From NCBI RefSeq assembly GCF_014654675.1, contig NZ_BNBC01000028.1, positions 1 through 64,000 of the forward strand: 64,000 nucleotides of DNA, given 5' to 3'. Under the pieces are notes generated by a model. That model was not told where the DNA came from, made no database searches, and was given only the letters and a program-made list of their open reading frames with translations. The position numbers and the translations under genes are program-made. Positions 7,426 through 15,793 of this stretch are shown one piece after another. Source of the DNA: Streptomyces spiralis. GTDB lineage: Bacteria; Actinomycetota; Actinomycetes; Streptomycetales; Streptomycetaceae. Within the stretch, counting starts at the first letter, position 1. Each line of letters begins with the position of its first letter.

Positions 7426-8178
7426 TCAGATCTCGTACACCGCTCCCGGCGCCGCCAGTTCCACCGGGCCGTTGTAGACCGCGCGGGCGTGGGCGAGGTT
7501 GATCTGGGGGTCGGTCCACGGGGGGATGTGGGTGAGGACGAGGCGGCGGGCACGGGCGCGGGCGGCGGTCTCGCCCGCCTCGCGGCCGTTGAGGTGGAGG
7601 TCGGGGATGGATTCCTTGCCGTCCGTGAAGGCCGCCTCGGACAGGAACAGGTCGGTGTCCCGGGCGAGTTCCTCAAGGGCCTCGCTGACGCCGGTGTCGC
7701 CCGAGTAGGTCATGGCGCGGCCGCCGTGCTCGATCCGGATGGCGTACGCCTCCACCGGGTGGGCCACCAGCTCGGTGTGCACGGTGAAGGGGCCGATGTC
7801 GAAGGTGCCCGGCTTGACCGTGTGGAAGTCGAAGACCTCGCTCATGGACGAGGCGGTCGGGGTGTCGCCGTAGGCGGTGGTCAGCCGGTGCTCGGTGCCC
7901 TCGGGGCCGTAGACCGGCAGGGGGGCGCAGGGCCCGCCGTCGTGCCGGTAGTAGCGCGCGACGAAGTAGGCGCACATGTCGATGCAGTGGTCGGCGTGCA
8001 GATGGCTCAGGAAGATCGCGTCGAGGTCGTAGAGACCGCAGTGGCGCTGCAGCTCGCCCAGGGCGCCGTTGCCCATGTCGAGGAGCAGCCGGAAGCCGTC
8101 GGCCTCTACGAGGTAGCTCGAGCAGGCCGATTCCGCGGACGGGAACGACCCCGAGCAGCCGACGACGGTGAGCTTCAT
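7426..8178 (-). CDS. Metallo-beta-lactamase-fold hydrolase (RNase Z-like)
   Basis: 250 residues. The fold's metal motif HLHADH (SHLHADHCID) is present, with further ligand positions in LVAHPVEAY, YSGDTGV and a C-terminal LTHIPPW. The arrangement is that of the RNase Z/ElaC-like or phosphodiesterase branch. The substrate is unknown, and the protein may be a cyclic nucleotide phosphodiesterase or generic esterase. The ATG at 8178 is preceded by GGAGG at a normal distance. Confidence 0.88.
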   Translation of the reverse strand: MKLTVVGCSGSFPSAESACSSYLVEADGFRLLLDMGNGALGELQRHCGLYDLDAIFLSHLHADHCIDMCAYFVARYYRHDGGPCAPLPVYGPEGTEHRLTTAYGDTPTASSMSEVFDFHTVKPGTFDIGPFTVHTELVAHPVEAYAIRIEHGGRAMTYSGDTGVSEALEELARDTDLFLSEAAFTDGKESIPDLHLNGREAGETAARARARRLVLTHIPPWTDPQINLAHARAVYNGPVELAAPGAVYEI

Positions 8179-8390
8179 GGAGAAGAAACCTCCGCTGGCG
8201 GGACAGATACAGAAGGTGACGGGGGTCGTGCGGTCCGTCGAGCGTAAGGCGCGAAACGGCCGGTCGCTCCTCCGGCAAGGGCGGTTGTGGGCGAACTCAC
8301 CTGTGGTGTCACCGGTTCGGCTGGACGTGGGGCGCATGAGGTGTGAAAGAGGGCGCGCGCTGAAGGTCTCGCGCCGGTACCGTCGTCCTT

Positions 8391-8846
8391 ATGGACACGT
8401 CGTGGTGGCTGGCGCTCGCGGCAGTGGTACTGCTCGCGCTCGTCGCCACGCTCGTGGACGGGTGGGGGCGCGGTCGCCGGCCCTCGGGGCGCAGGACGCG
8501 GCCGCCGGGGCGTGTGCTGGGGCGGGGCGGTGCGGCCCGGCCGCAGCCGGCGGAGATCTGGTGGGCGAACGTGCCCTACGAGGAGGGCTCGGGGGCCGGT
8601 GACCGGCCCTGTCTGGTGCTGTCCGTGCACGGCAAGCGGGCCCGGGTCGCCAAGATCACCAGCCGGTACCACGACGAGCGGGCCGGGGTGATTCCCCTGC
8701 CACCCGGCTCGGTGGGCGACGCGCAGGGGCGGACCAGCTTCCTGGAGACCGACGAGGTGCGGGAGGTGCCCGTGTGGGACTTCCGGCGCCGGGTGGGGGT
8801 CGTGGACCCGGTGCTCTGGGACCAGGTGCGCTACCTGGCCGGCTGA
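8391..8846 (+). CDS. PemK/MazF-family protein with an N-terminal membrane helix
   Basis: 151 residues. Residues 5-22 form a transmembrane helix, followed by an Arg/Gly/Pro-rich linker. The C-terminal 100 residues have the PemK/MazF fold pattern: EIWWANVPYEEG, DRPCLVLS, VAKITSRYHD and FLETDEVREVPVW. Soluble MazF toxins are mRNA endoribonucleases. Here no antitoxin gene is adjacent and a membrane anchor is present, so a classical toxin role is doubtful. It converges on the next gene with only 2 bp between the stops. Confidence 0.8.
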   Translation: MDTSWWLALAAVVLLALVATLVDGWGRGRRPSGRRTRPPGRVLGRGGAARPQPAEIWWANVPYEEGSGAGDRPCLVLSVHGKRARVAKITSRYHDERAGVIPLPPGSVGDAQGRTSFLETDEVREVPVWDFRRRVGVVDPVLWDQVRYLAG

Positions 8847-8848
8847 GG

Positions 8849-9424
8849 TCATGGTCGCGTCACCCTCACGGTGACCGTCCACTCCTGGATGCCCATGCAG
8901 GAGATCTTGTGGGGGCCGGTCGCGCACAGCGGGCGGGAGGAGGTCAGCCGGGCCGTGCCGGGCGCGGTCGCGGTGTAGGCGGCCAGGGCGTCGCCCGGCA
9001 TGATCACGATGCCCGGGTCGGCCCCTTTCAGGACGGTTCCGGTGGCCTTGACCGGGGCCCAGGGGCGGTCCTTGGTGCCGTCCAGGGTGAGGCGCAGATA
9101 CCCGCCGACGGTGAGGCAGACGGTGCGGCCGGAGTCGGCGGCGCCGAGCTGGGCCTGGCCGGTGCAGCCGGAGGGGGCCTTGGAGGCGGGCGCGGACGAA
9201 GTGGCCGAGGCGGAGGCCGGCGGCGACGCCGAGCTGCCGCCCTCGGAGCCCTCGGAACTCGCGGAACTCGCGGAACTCGCGGAACTCGCGCCCGCGGAAC
9301 CCGGGGTGCCGCCGCCCTTGCCGTCGTGCTGCGCTCCGCAGCCGGTGGCGAGCAGGGCCGCTGCCGCCGCCGTGGCGACGGCGACGGCGGTGCGGTGGAG
9401 CGTCGTGGACGTCGTACGGCGCAT
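8849..9424 (-). CDS. Putative secreted lipoprotein with Ser/Ala-rich linker
   Basis: 191 residues. The signal peptide ends in the lipobox ATGC (Cys29). It is followed by a Ser/Ala/Gly linker of about 55 residues partly built from four perfect copies of a 9-nt repeat, then a compact C-terminal domain with four Cys that could form two disulfides. No enzyme motif is seen. The product is probably lipid-anchored on the outside of the membrane. Confidence 0.75.
   Translation of the reverse strand: MRRTTSTTLHRTAVAVATAAAAALLATGCGAQHDGKGGGTPGSAGASSASSASSASSEGSEGGSSASPPASASATSSAPASKAPSGCTGQAQLGAADSGRTVCLTVGGYLRLTLDGTKDRPWAPVKATGTVLKGADPGIVIMPGDALAAYTATAPGTARLTSSRPLCATGPHKISCMGIQEWTVTVRVTRP
9253..9288. 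repeat. Four tandem 9-nt repeats inside the lipoprotein gene
   Basis: CGGAACTCG occurs four times head to tail. The length is a multiple of three, so the repeat adds Ser-Ser-Ala type triplets to the linker without breaking the frame. Copy number is likely to vary between strains. Confidence 0.85.
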
Positions 9425-9578
9425 GGGGCGGCCGCCTTTCTGCTGTCCCGGTCACGGGTGCCCAGTGCCCTGATGCCGATGTGACGTCTTTCCAGCACAT
9501 CAGGATCCGCTCCCCCGCGCACGCCGGAGCCCCGGCCGGTGCGTGCCCGCCCGGCCGGGGCCCTGTGCGACTCGCGGA

Positions 9579-11648
9579 TCAGCTGGTCGTGATCGCCGTG
9601 TCGTCGACGACGAAGCTGGTCTGCAGGGAGGAGTCCTCGCTGCCGCTGAACTTCAGCGTGACCGTGGAACCGGCCAGCGAGGACAGGTCGAAGGACTTCT
9701 GGGCGTAGCCCGAGGCGGCGTTGACGTTGGAGTACGTCGCCAGGCTCTGCGAGCCGGCCGTCACCGTGAGCTTGTCGTAGGCGGTGCTGCCGCTCTCCGA
9801 CGTGTCGATGTGCAGGTAGAACGTGAGCGTGGCCTTGCAGCCGGCGGGGATGGTCACCGACTGGGACAGGGTGTCGGTGTGGGTGGTCCCGTAGCCGTCG
9901 AGCCAGGCCTTGTAGGAGCCGCTGTGGGCGGGCTCACCGCTGTCGTTGGTGATGACGCCGCTGGTGGCGGTCCAGGTGGTGTTGCCGGACTCGAAGCCCG
10001 GGTTGCCGAGCAGCTGCGCCGAGGTGCAGGTGCCGCCGGAGGAGCCGACGGTCCAGGTGAAGGAGGCCGAGCCGGAGGCGCCGGTGGAGTCCTTGGCGGT
10101 GACCGTGACCTGGTAGGTGCCCGCGGTGGACGCGGTGCCGGAGATCAGGCCGGTGGAGCTGTTGACGGACAGTCCGGTCGGCAGGCCGGTGGCGCTGTAG
10201 GTGAGGGCGGCGCCGGCGCTGTCGGTGGCGTGTATCTGGAGGCTGACGGAGCTTCCGGTGGTGGTGGACTGGCTGCCCGGGTTGGTGACGGTCACCGTGT
10301 TGCCGCTGGTGGTGCCGGAGGTGAAGGCGGTGGTGCCGTTGGGGGTGCCCCAGCCGGTCGGGCCGTCGTAGCCGGTGCGGGCGGTGCAGAAGTACGAGGT
10401 CGAGCAGGAGCCGTTGCTGCCGCTGGTGACGTCGTACAGGTTGCCGGTGTGGGAGTACGGGTACTTCGCCGGGTAGTCGCTGCTGCCCGGGGTGCCCGCC
10501 AGGGCGTAGACGCCGGCGATGATCGGGGCGGAGGCGCTGGTGCCGCCGTAGACCGCCCAGCCGGAACCGCCGTAGGTGTCGTAGACGGCGACGCCGGTGG
10601 CGGGGTCGGCGACCGCGGAGACGTCGGCCTCCATGCGCTTGGCGCAGCCGGTGTCGGTCTGCCAGCTGGGCTTGGGGTCGTAGGCGGAGCAGCCGGAGCC
10701 GGTGCCCTCGGTGGAGTTGGTGTGCCAGACGCTCTCGCTCCAGCCGCGGGAGTTGGAGGCGGTGGTCAGCGCGGTGCCGCCGACGGCGGTCACGTACTGG
10801 GAGGTCGCCGGGTACTCGGCGCCGTAGCCGGAGTCACCGGCGGAGACGGTGATGGCGACGCCCGGGTGCTTGAAGTACTGGGAGTCCTCGGTGGTCTGGC
10901 CGGACGCCTCGCCGCCGCCCCAGCTGTTGGAGACGAACTTGGCGCCGAGGGCGACGGCCTCGTTCTCCGCGATGCCGAGGTCGGTGTCGTTGGCCGAGTT
11001 GGCCTCCACGAGGATGATGTTGCAGTTGGGGCAGACGGCGCTGACCATGTCGATGTCGAGCGCCTCCTCGCCGGCCCAGCCGGTGTCGTTGGAGGGCAGC
11101 GAGGTGGTGGAGCCGGTCTGGCTGACCTGCTTGAAGCAGCCGTTGGCCTTGGTGCACGGCGACAGGCCGTAGGTCGAGCGGTAGGTGGCCAGGTCCGACT
11201 CGGCGTTGGGGTCGTTGTAGGCGTCGACGACGGCGACGGTCAGGCCGGAGCCGCCCGTGGTGGGCAGGTTGTAGGCGCTGTGCAGGTTGGCCGGGGAGAG
11301 GCCGGAGGGCGCGGCGGCCGCGAGCGCCGAGGCGAGGCGCTGCTTGATGTCGGTGCGGCGCTGGGCGAAGCAGGAGGCGTGGCCCGGCTCGGCGGTGGCG
11401 CACAGGTGCTGGGTGGGGACCTTCTGGCCGGCCTTGCCGGTGGAGTGGAAGATCTGCCGCCCGGGGTCGGTCAGGGCCTTGGTGTTCTGCGCGGTTTTCG
11501 TGAGGTGCGGCTGCGCCGTGGCGGCGGGCTGGGCGCCGGCCGTGGGGGCGGCGACGAGTCCGGCGACGGTGAGGGCGAGGGCGGGGAACGCGACGGCGAG
11601 GAGTCTTCTCAGACTCCGTCTCCGCCGGCTCGGGCGTGACTCACGCAT
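9579..11648 (-). CDS. Secreted S53-family (sedolisin-like) serine-carboxyl peptidase
   Basis: 689 residues. An Arg-rich signal peptide (to about 40) is followed by a propeptide-like region and a catalytic domain (about 120-450). The E-x3-D pair lies in WAGEEALDID (Glu194/Asp198), the oxyanion Asp in SAGDSGYG (Asp272), and the nucleophile in YGGTSASAP (Ser371). A putative Ig-like domain (about 455-545) and a C-terminal jelly-roll module (about 548-689) probably bind carbohydrate or a surface. It is the only gene between the lipoprotein and cysM. Confidence 0.9.
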   Translation of the reverse strand: MRESRPSRRRRSLRRLLAVAFPALALTVAGLVAAPTAGAQPAATAQPHLTKTAQNTKALTDPGRQIFHSTGKAGQKVPTQHLCATAEPGHASCFAQRRTDIKQRLASALAAAAPSGLSPANLHSAYNLPTTGGSGLTVAVVDAYNDPNAESDLATYRSTYGLSPCTKANGCFKQVSQTGSTTSLPSNDTGWAGEEALDIDMVSAVCPNCNIILVEANSANDTDLGIAENEAVALGAKFVSNSWGGGEASGQTTEDSQYFKHPGVAITVSAGDSGYGAEYPATSQYVTAVGGTALTTASNSRGWSESVWHTNSTEGTGSGCSAYDPKPSWQTDTGCAKRMEADVSAVADPATGVAVYDTYGGSGWAVYGGTSASAPIIAGVYALAGTPGSSDYPAKYPYSHTGNLYDVTSGSNGSCSTSYFCTARTGYDGPTGWGTPNGTTAFTSGTTSGNTVTVTNPGSQSTTTGSSVSLQIHATDSAGAALTYSATGLPTGLSVNSSTGLISGTASTAGTYQVTVTAKDSTGASGSASFTWTVGSSGGTCTSAQLLGNPGFESGNTTWTATSGVITNDSGEPAHSGSYKAWLDGYGTTHTDTLSQSVTIPAGCKATLTFYLHIDTSESGSTAYDKLTVTAGSQSLATYSNVNAASGYAQKSFDLSSLAGSTVTLKFSGSEDSSLQTSFVVDDTAITTS

Positions 11649-11934
11649 GGGGTACTGCCTCCGGTTGACGTGGGGATTCGCACTGGATTGGCAGCCCGTG
11701 ACGCGCGTAGCGGCGGCGAGACCGCGCAGTCATGAGCATGACACTCACAGACGCCTGTCATGGCGCTGGGTGAGCGTGACATGACAGGGCGCGGTAGGAA
11801 CGTAATACCAGGGCCGTGCTACCCGGCAGTACCGGAGCGAATTCTTTGCGTCTCCATAGGATGCGCTTAGCCCCCACATGAGAGAGGGGGCCGCGCGTGC
11901 CCGAGCAGGACCGGAGCCTGTCGCGAAGAAGGCC
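11649..11934. other. Intergenic region upstream of the S53 peptidase with two palindromes
   Basis: No gene is seen. GTCATG-2-CATGAC lies at 11729-11742, and a second inverted repeat (CCTGTCATG at 11754-11762 with CATGACAGG at 11780-11788) shares the GTCATG core. Both are 80-140 bp upstream of the peptidase start and may be operator sites for one regulator. Confidence 0.45.
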
Positions 11935-12885
11935 CTACGCCCAGAGCTGGCCCTGGAGCGTCTCGATGGCCTCTTCCGTGGTGGCGGCCGTGTAGACGCC
12001 GGTGGAGAGGTACTTCCAGCCGCCGTCGGCGACGACGAACGCGATGTCGGCGCTCTGTCCCGCCTTGACCGCCTTCCTGCCGACGCCGATGGCCGCGTGC
12101 AGGGCCGCGCCGGTGGAGACGCCCGCGAAGATGCCCTCCTGCTGGAGGAGTTCACGGGTGCGGGTGACCGCGTCGGCGGAGCCGACCGAGAAGCGGCTGG
12201 TGAGGACGGAGGCGTCGTAGAGCTCGGGGACGAAGCCCTCGTCGAGGTTGCGCAGGCCGTACACCAGGTCGTCGTAGCGCGGTTCGGCGGCGACGATCTG
12301 TACGTCGGGCTTGTGCTCGCGCAGATAGCGGCCGACGCCCATCAGGGTGCCGGTGGTGCCCAGGCCTGCGACGAAGTGCGTGATCGAGGGCAGGTCGGCG
12401 AGGATCTCGGGGCCGGTGGTGGCGTAGTGGGCGCCGGCGTTGTCCGGGTTGCCGTACTGGTAGAGCATCACCCAGTCCGGGTGCTCGGCGGCCAGCTCCT
12501 TGGCCACGCGCACGGCGGTGTTGGAGCCGCCCGCGGCCGGGGAGGAGATGATCTCCGCTCCCCACATGCCCAGCAGGTCCCGGCGCTCCTGCGAGGTGTT
12601 CTCGGGCATCACGCACACCATGCGGTAGCCCTTGAGCTTGGCCGCCATGGCCAGCGAGATGCCGGTGTTGCCGGAGGTGGGCTCGAGAATCGTGCAGCCC
12701 GGGGTGAGCCGGCCGTCCTTCTCCGCCTGCTCGACCATGTGCAGGGCGGGGCGGTCCTTGACGGAGCCGGTCGGGTTGCGGTCCTCCAGCTTCGCCCAGA
12801 TGCGGACGTCGGCGGACGGCGAGAGCCGCGGCAGGCGCACCAGAGGGGTGTTGCCGACCGCGGCCAGCGGAGAGTCGTACCGCAT
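11935..12885 (-). CDS. cysM: CysO-dependent cysteine synthase (CysM type)
   Basis: 316 residues, fold type II PLP enzyme. The PLP lysine is Lys43 in TGSVKDRPA, with TSGNTGISLA and GTTGTLMGVG as cofactor-binding loops. Like mycobacterial CysM, it lies directly after the sulfur carrier cysO and near the JAMM protease mec, which points to O-phosphoserine and thiocarboxylated CysO as substrates rather than O-acetylserine and sulfide. The cysO stop lies 5 bp upstream, so translation is probably coupled. The C-terminus is long, as in CysM. Confidence 0.93.
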   Translation of the reverse strand: MRYDSPLAAVGNTPLVRLPRLSPSADVRIWAKLEDRNPTGSVKDRPALHMVEQAEKDGRLTPGCTILEPTSGNTGISLAMAAKLKGYRMVCVMPENTSQERRDLLGMWGAEIISSPAAGGSNTAVRVAKELAAEHPDWVMLYQYGNPDNAGAHYATTGPEILADLPSITHFVAGLGTTGTLMGVGRYLREHKPDVQIVAAEPRYDDLVYGLRNLDEGFVPELYDASVLTSRFSVGSADAVTRTRELLQQEGIFAGVSTGAALHAAIGVGRKAVKAGQSADIAFVVADGGWKYLSTGVYTAATTEEAIETLQGQLWA

Positions 12886-12890
12886 GCCGA

Positions 12891-13169
12891 TCAGGCCATA
12901 CCACCGGCGACGGCCGGCAGGATCGTCACGTTGTCGCCGTCGGCGAGCTTGGTGCTGATGCCGTCCAGGAAGCGGACGTCCTCGTCGTTGAGGTAGACGT
13001 TGACGAAGCGGCGCAGCTGGTCGCCGTCGACGATGCGGGCCTGGATGCCCGGGTGCCGGGCCTCGAGGTCGGCGAAGAGCTCGGCGAGGGTCTCCCCATT
13101 CCCCTCCACCGCCTTCTGGCCGTCGGTGTAGGTGCGGAGGATGGTCGGGATACGGACCTCGATGGCCAT
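12891..13169 (-). CDS. cysO: Sulfur carrier protein CysO (MoaD/ThiS fold)
   Basis: 92 residues, beta-grasp sulfur carrier. The body matches mycobacterial CysO (IPTILRTYTDGQK, RFVNVYLNDEDVRF, DGDNVTILPAVAGG). The functional carrier must end in Gly-Gly, where the thiocarboxylate is made, but this protein continues with Met-Ala after GG. A two-residue tail has to be removed before activation, probably by the JAMM protease encoded just upstream. It is followed directly by cysM. Confidence 0.93.
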   Translation of the reverse strand: MAIEVRIPTILRTYTDGQKAVEGNGETLAELFADLEARHPGIQARIVDGDQLRRFVNVYLNDEDVRFLDGISTKLADGDNVTILPAVAGGMA

Positions 13170-13286
13170 GGTTGCGGGCTCCTGTCAGGAAGGTGTCGTC
13201 GATAGGGTGCGGCGCGCGATGGGTTCTCCCAGGCGTTCAGCACGGGAAAGCGCCGCGGCTCACGGCCGGACGGCGGCAGGAGAACG

Positions 13287-13382
13287 TCAACAGATGGCGC
13301 TGTTCAGCCTGCACAGGTCGACGTGCAGCCGCGCCACGAGCAGCACGCCCGGCGTCTTGTCGCTCACGTCGTTCAGAACCAT
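13287..13382 (-). CDS. Cysteine-responsive leader peptide
   Basis: A 31-residue reading frame, ATG at 13382 to TGA at 13287, ends in HVDLCRLNSAIC. This matches the short actinobacterial leader peptides (HVDLxRxxSAxC) found before sulfur-assimilation genes, in which slow translation of the Cys codons controls the downstream genes. It is 117 bp upstream of cysO on the same strand, with GC-rich sequence between them that could hold an attenuator. The peptide is too short for routine gene finding. Confidence 0.8.
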   Translation of the reverse strand: MVLNDVSDKTPGVLLVARLHVDLCRLNSAIC

Positions 13383-13461
13383 GCGGTCATCGTATCGATT
13401 CCCGGCCCGTGCCCCAGAGTGTGATCTCGCCCTTCGGACTGCTTTCGTCCGTGATGCGGGA

Positions 13462-13884
13462 TCAGTAGGCCTCGACCACCTTGACCTCCTCCTCCGTGAC
13501 CTCGCCCTCCACGATCCGGAACGAGCGGAACTGGAACTCGCCGGCTCCGTCGGTGTCGGCCGTGGACACCAGGACGTAGTGGGCGCCGGGCTCGTTGGCG
13601 TAGGAGATGTCGGTGCGGGAGGGGTAGGCCTCGGTCGCGGTGTGGGAGTGGTAGATGATCACCGGCTCCTCGTCGCGGTCGTCCATCTCGCGGTAGAGCT
13701 TGAGCAGGTCCTGGGAGTCGAACTCGTAGAAGGTGGGCGAGCGGGCCGCGTTGAGCATGGGGATGAACCGCTCGGGGCGGCCGGCACCCACGGGACCGGC
13801 GACCACGCCGCACGCCTCGTCGGGGTGGTCCTCGCGGGCGTGGGCGACGATCTGGTCGTAGAGCGACTGGGTGATGGTCAGCAT
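13462..13884 (-). CDS. mec: JAMM/Mov34 metalloprotease Mec+ (M67 family)
   Basis: 140 residues. The zinc site is E23 plus HSHTATEAYPSRTD (His79, His81, Ser89, Asp92), the full JAMM motif. The mycobacterial homologue cleaves the CysO-cysteine adduct to release free cysteine, and related enzymes trim C-terminal tails from sulfur carriers. It stands upstream of the leader peptide, cysO and cysM on the same strand, with its own terminator boundary upstream. Confidence 0.93.
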   Translation of the reverse strand: MLTITQSLYDQIVAHAREDHPDEACGVVAGPVGAGRPERFIPMLNAARSPTFYEFDSQDLLKLYREMDDRDEEPVIIYHSHTATEAYPSRTDISYANEPGAHYVLVSTADTDGAGEFQFRSFRIVEGEVTEEEVKVVEAY

Positions 13885-13904
13885 GGGGCACAGGATAAGC
13901 AGAA

Positions 13905-13941
13905 GGGCCGTTCCGTACCGGGGAGTGGTACGGAACGGCCC
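13905..13941 (-). terminator. Hairpin terminator after the amino-acid permease
   Basis: A perfect 15-bp stem (13905-13919 with 13927-13941) with a 7-nt loop, between the permease stop and the mec start on the minus strand. Confidence 0.8.
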
Positions 13942-13963
13942 ACATGGCGGACGCCCTGAGCGG

Positions 13964-14000
13964 CAGCGGGAGCGGGTTCCACGAGTATCCGCTCCCGCTG
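13964..14000 (-). terminator. Second hairpin after the amino-acid permease
   Basis: A 12-bp stem (13964-13975 with 13989-14000) with a 13-nt loop lies 20 bp past the permease stop. With the hairpin at 13905-13941 it makes a tandem terminator. Confidence 0.65.
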
Positions 14001-14020
14001 GACGTCCGGTCCCTGAGAGG

Positions 14021-15442
14021 TCAGCGCCTGCTGAAGGCGGCGGCCTCCGGGTTGCGGCGCCTGAGCACCCAGTAGGCGACGCCCAGGATCACGCCCCACA
14101 GCGGCGCACAGTACAGGGAGATGCGGGCGTCCTTGTCGATGCCCATCATCACGATCACCATGCCGATGAACGCCAGCGCGAACCAGCTGGTGAACGGGGC
14201 GCCCGGGGCGCGGAACTCCGAGCGGGGCAGCTCGCCGCGGTCGGCCTTGGCGCGGTAGCGGATCTGGCTGATCAGGATGACGATCCAGGCCCACATGCCG
14301 GAGATGGTGGCGAAGGACACCACGTAGTCGAACGCCTTGCCCGGCCACTGGTAGTTGATCCACACGCCGACCAGCATCAGCGCGGCGGAGAACGTCGTGC
14401 CGACGAGCGGGGTGCCGCTGGGCGTCAGCTTGGTGAAGAACTTCGGGCCCTGGCTGTTGAGCGCGAGGTCGCGCAGCATGCGGCCGGTGGAGTACATGCC
14501 CGAGTTGCAGGACGACAGGGCGGCGGTCAGGACGACGAAGTTCACGATGCCCGCGCCGGCGGCCAGACCCATCTTCTGGAAGGCGGCGACGAAGGGGCTC
14601 ACGCCCGGGTGGAAGTTCGTCCACGGCACGACCGACAGGATCATGATCAGCGCGCCGACGTAGAAGACGGCGATGCGCCACGGCACGGTGTTGATCGCGC
14701 GGGGCAGCACGGTCTTGGGGTCCTTGGACTCGCCCGCGGTGACACCGACCAGCTCGACGGCGAGGAAGGCGAACATCACCATCTGCAGCGTCATCAGCGT
14801 GCTGCCGACACCGTGCGGGAAGAAGCCGCCCTCGTTCCACAGGTGGGCCACGGAAGCGGTGTCGCCGGCGTCGGAGAAGCCGATCGTCAGGATGCCCGCG
14901 CAGATGAGGATCATGCCGATGATCGCGGTGACCTTGACCATCGAGAACCAGAACTCCAGCTCACCGAAGAGCTTCACGGAGATCAGGTTCGCGCCGTAGA
15001 GGACGACGGTGAAGACCAGGGCGGACAGCCACTGCGGGATGTCCCACCAGTACGTCATGTAGGCGGCCGCGGCGGTGACCTCGGTGATGCCGGTGACGAC
15101 CCAGAACAGCCAGTACGTCCAGCCGGTCACGAAGCCCGCGAAGGGGCCGATGAACTCGCGCGCGTACTCGGAGAAGGAACCGGACACCGGGCGGTACATC
15201 AGCAGTTCGCCGAGCGCCCGCATGATGAAGAAGATCACGAGGCCGGCGATGGCATAGGCAAGGATCAGACTGGGCCCGGCCTTGGAGATGCCCTTGCCCG
15301 CGCCGAGGAAGAGGCCGGTGCCGATGGCACCGCCGATGGCGATCATCTGGATCTGCCGGGCGCCGAGCCCGCGCTGATACCCCTCGCCGTCCCGCGCGGC
15401 CTCTTTGCCGTCGCGATGCTGGTCGACCTGCACTGAGGTCAT
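14021..15442 (-). CDS. Amino-acid permease (APC superfamily, AAT family)
   Basis: 473 residues with about twelve transmembrane helices. The first helix has the family motif MIAIGGAIGTGLFLGAG, followed by RALGELLMYRPVSGSFSEYA. The family imports amino acids such as GABA, asparagine, aromatic amino acids or D-Ala/Ser by proton symport; the substrate cannot be fixed from sequence alone. The ATG at 15442 is used; an ATG at 15463 (MEKGAPSM) is an alternative. Two palindromes about 190 bp upstream are candidate operators. Confidence 0.9.
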   Translation of the reverse strand: MTSVQVDQHRDGKEAARDGEGYQRGLGARQIQMIAIGGAIGTGLFLGAGKGISKAGPSLILAYAIAGLVIFFIMRALGELLMYRPVSGSFSEYAREFIGPFAGFVTGWTYWLFWVVTGITEVTAAAAYMTYWWDIPQWLSALVFTVVLYGANLISVKLFGELEFWFSMVKVTAIIGMILICAGILTIGFSDAGDTASVAHLWNEGGFFPHGVGSTLMTLQMVMFAFLAVELVGVTAGESKDPKTVLPRAINTVPWRIAVFYVGALIMILSVVPWTNFHPGVSPFVAAFQKMGLAAGAGIVNFVVLTAALSSCNSGMYSTGRMLRDLALNSQGPKFFTKLTPSGTPLVGTTFSAALMLVGVWINYQWPGKAFDYVVSFATISGMWAWIVILISQIRYRAKADRGELPRSEFRAPGAPFTSWFALAFIGMVIVMMGIDKDARISLYCAPLWGVILGVAYWVLRRRNPEAAAFSRR

Positions 15443-15793
15443 GGATGGTGCGCCTTTCTCCATGCCGACCCGGGCCTTGAGTCGGCCGCGGATCGGGTCC
15501 CGATCCCCCCGGATGTGATGGAGCTGGTGCCAACCGACGGTCGTCGGCGTGGTGGCGCACCCGGCGGACATGGGTGGTGTTCGCCGGGCGGTCGTGAAGA
15601 TGTACCACGAGCTTTACAGAGATCACAGGTGTGGCCTGTGATGCATCACATAACTAGAAACACCCAAAGGCCACCTGAATCGGGCATACGGGGGCACCGC
15701 GGTAACAGGATCGTTATGCGGATCTGAGCGTCCGCTGAGCGAACGCAGAAGCAGCCGAAATGGGATCGATCTGGATCGATCCGGGCATGCCGA
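15443..15793. promoter_or_regulatory. Permease upstream region with overlapping palindromes
   Basis: No gene is seen. ATCACAGG-5-CCTGTGAT (15622-15642) overlaps the perfect 14-bp palindrome TGTGATGCATCACA (15637-15650). Both lie about 180-210 bp upstream of the permease start. The half-site TGTGA/TCACA suggests a helix-turn-helix dimer site, but which regulator is unknown. Confidence 0.5.
15763..15782 (-). terminator. Short palindrome after the DUF2017 gene
   Basis: GGATCGATC and GATCGATCC pair as 9-bp arms separated by 2 nt, 11 bp past the DUF2017 stop on the minus strand. The loop is very short, so it may act as a terminator or a protein-binding site. Confidence 0.4.

Noticed and set aside
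9543..11639. Long plus-strand reading frame opposite the S53 peptidase
   Set aside because: It is Gly/Arg/Val-rich antisense of a strongly supported gene, a common artefact at this GC content. The same applies to plus-strand frames opposite the M6 protease (19920-21941) and the HelD-like gene (53925-55796).
13170..13286. T-box or SAM-type riboswitch upstream of cysO
   Set aside because: No T-box or SAM core motif is visible; the Cys-ending leader peptide explains the leader better.
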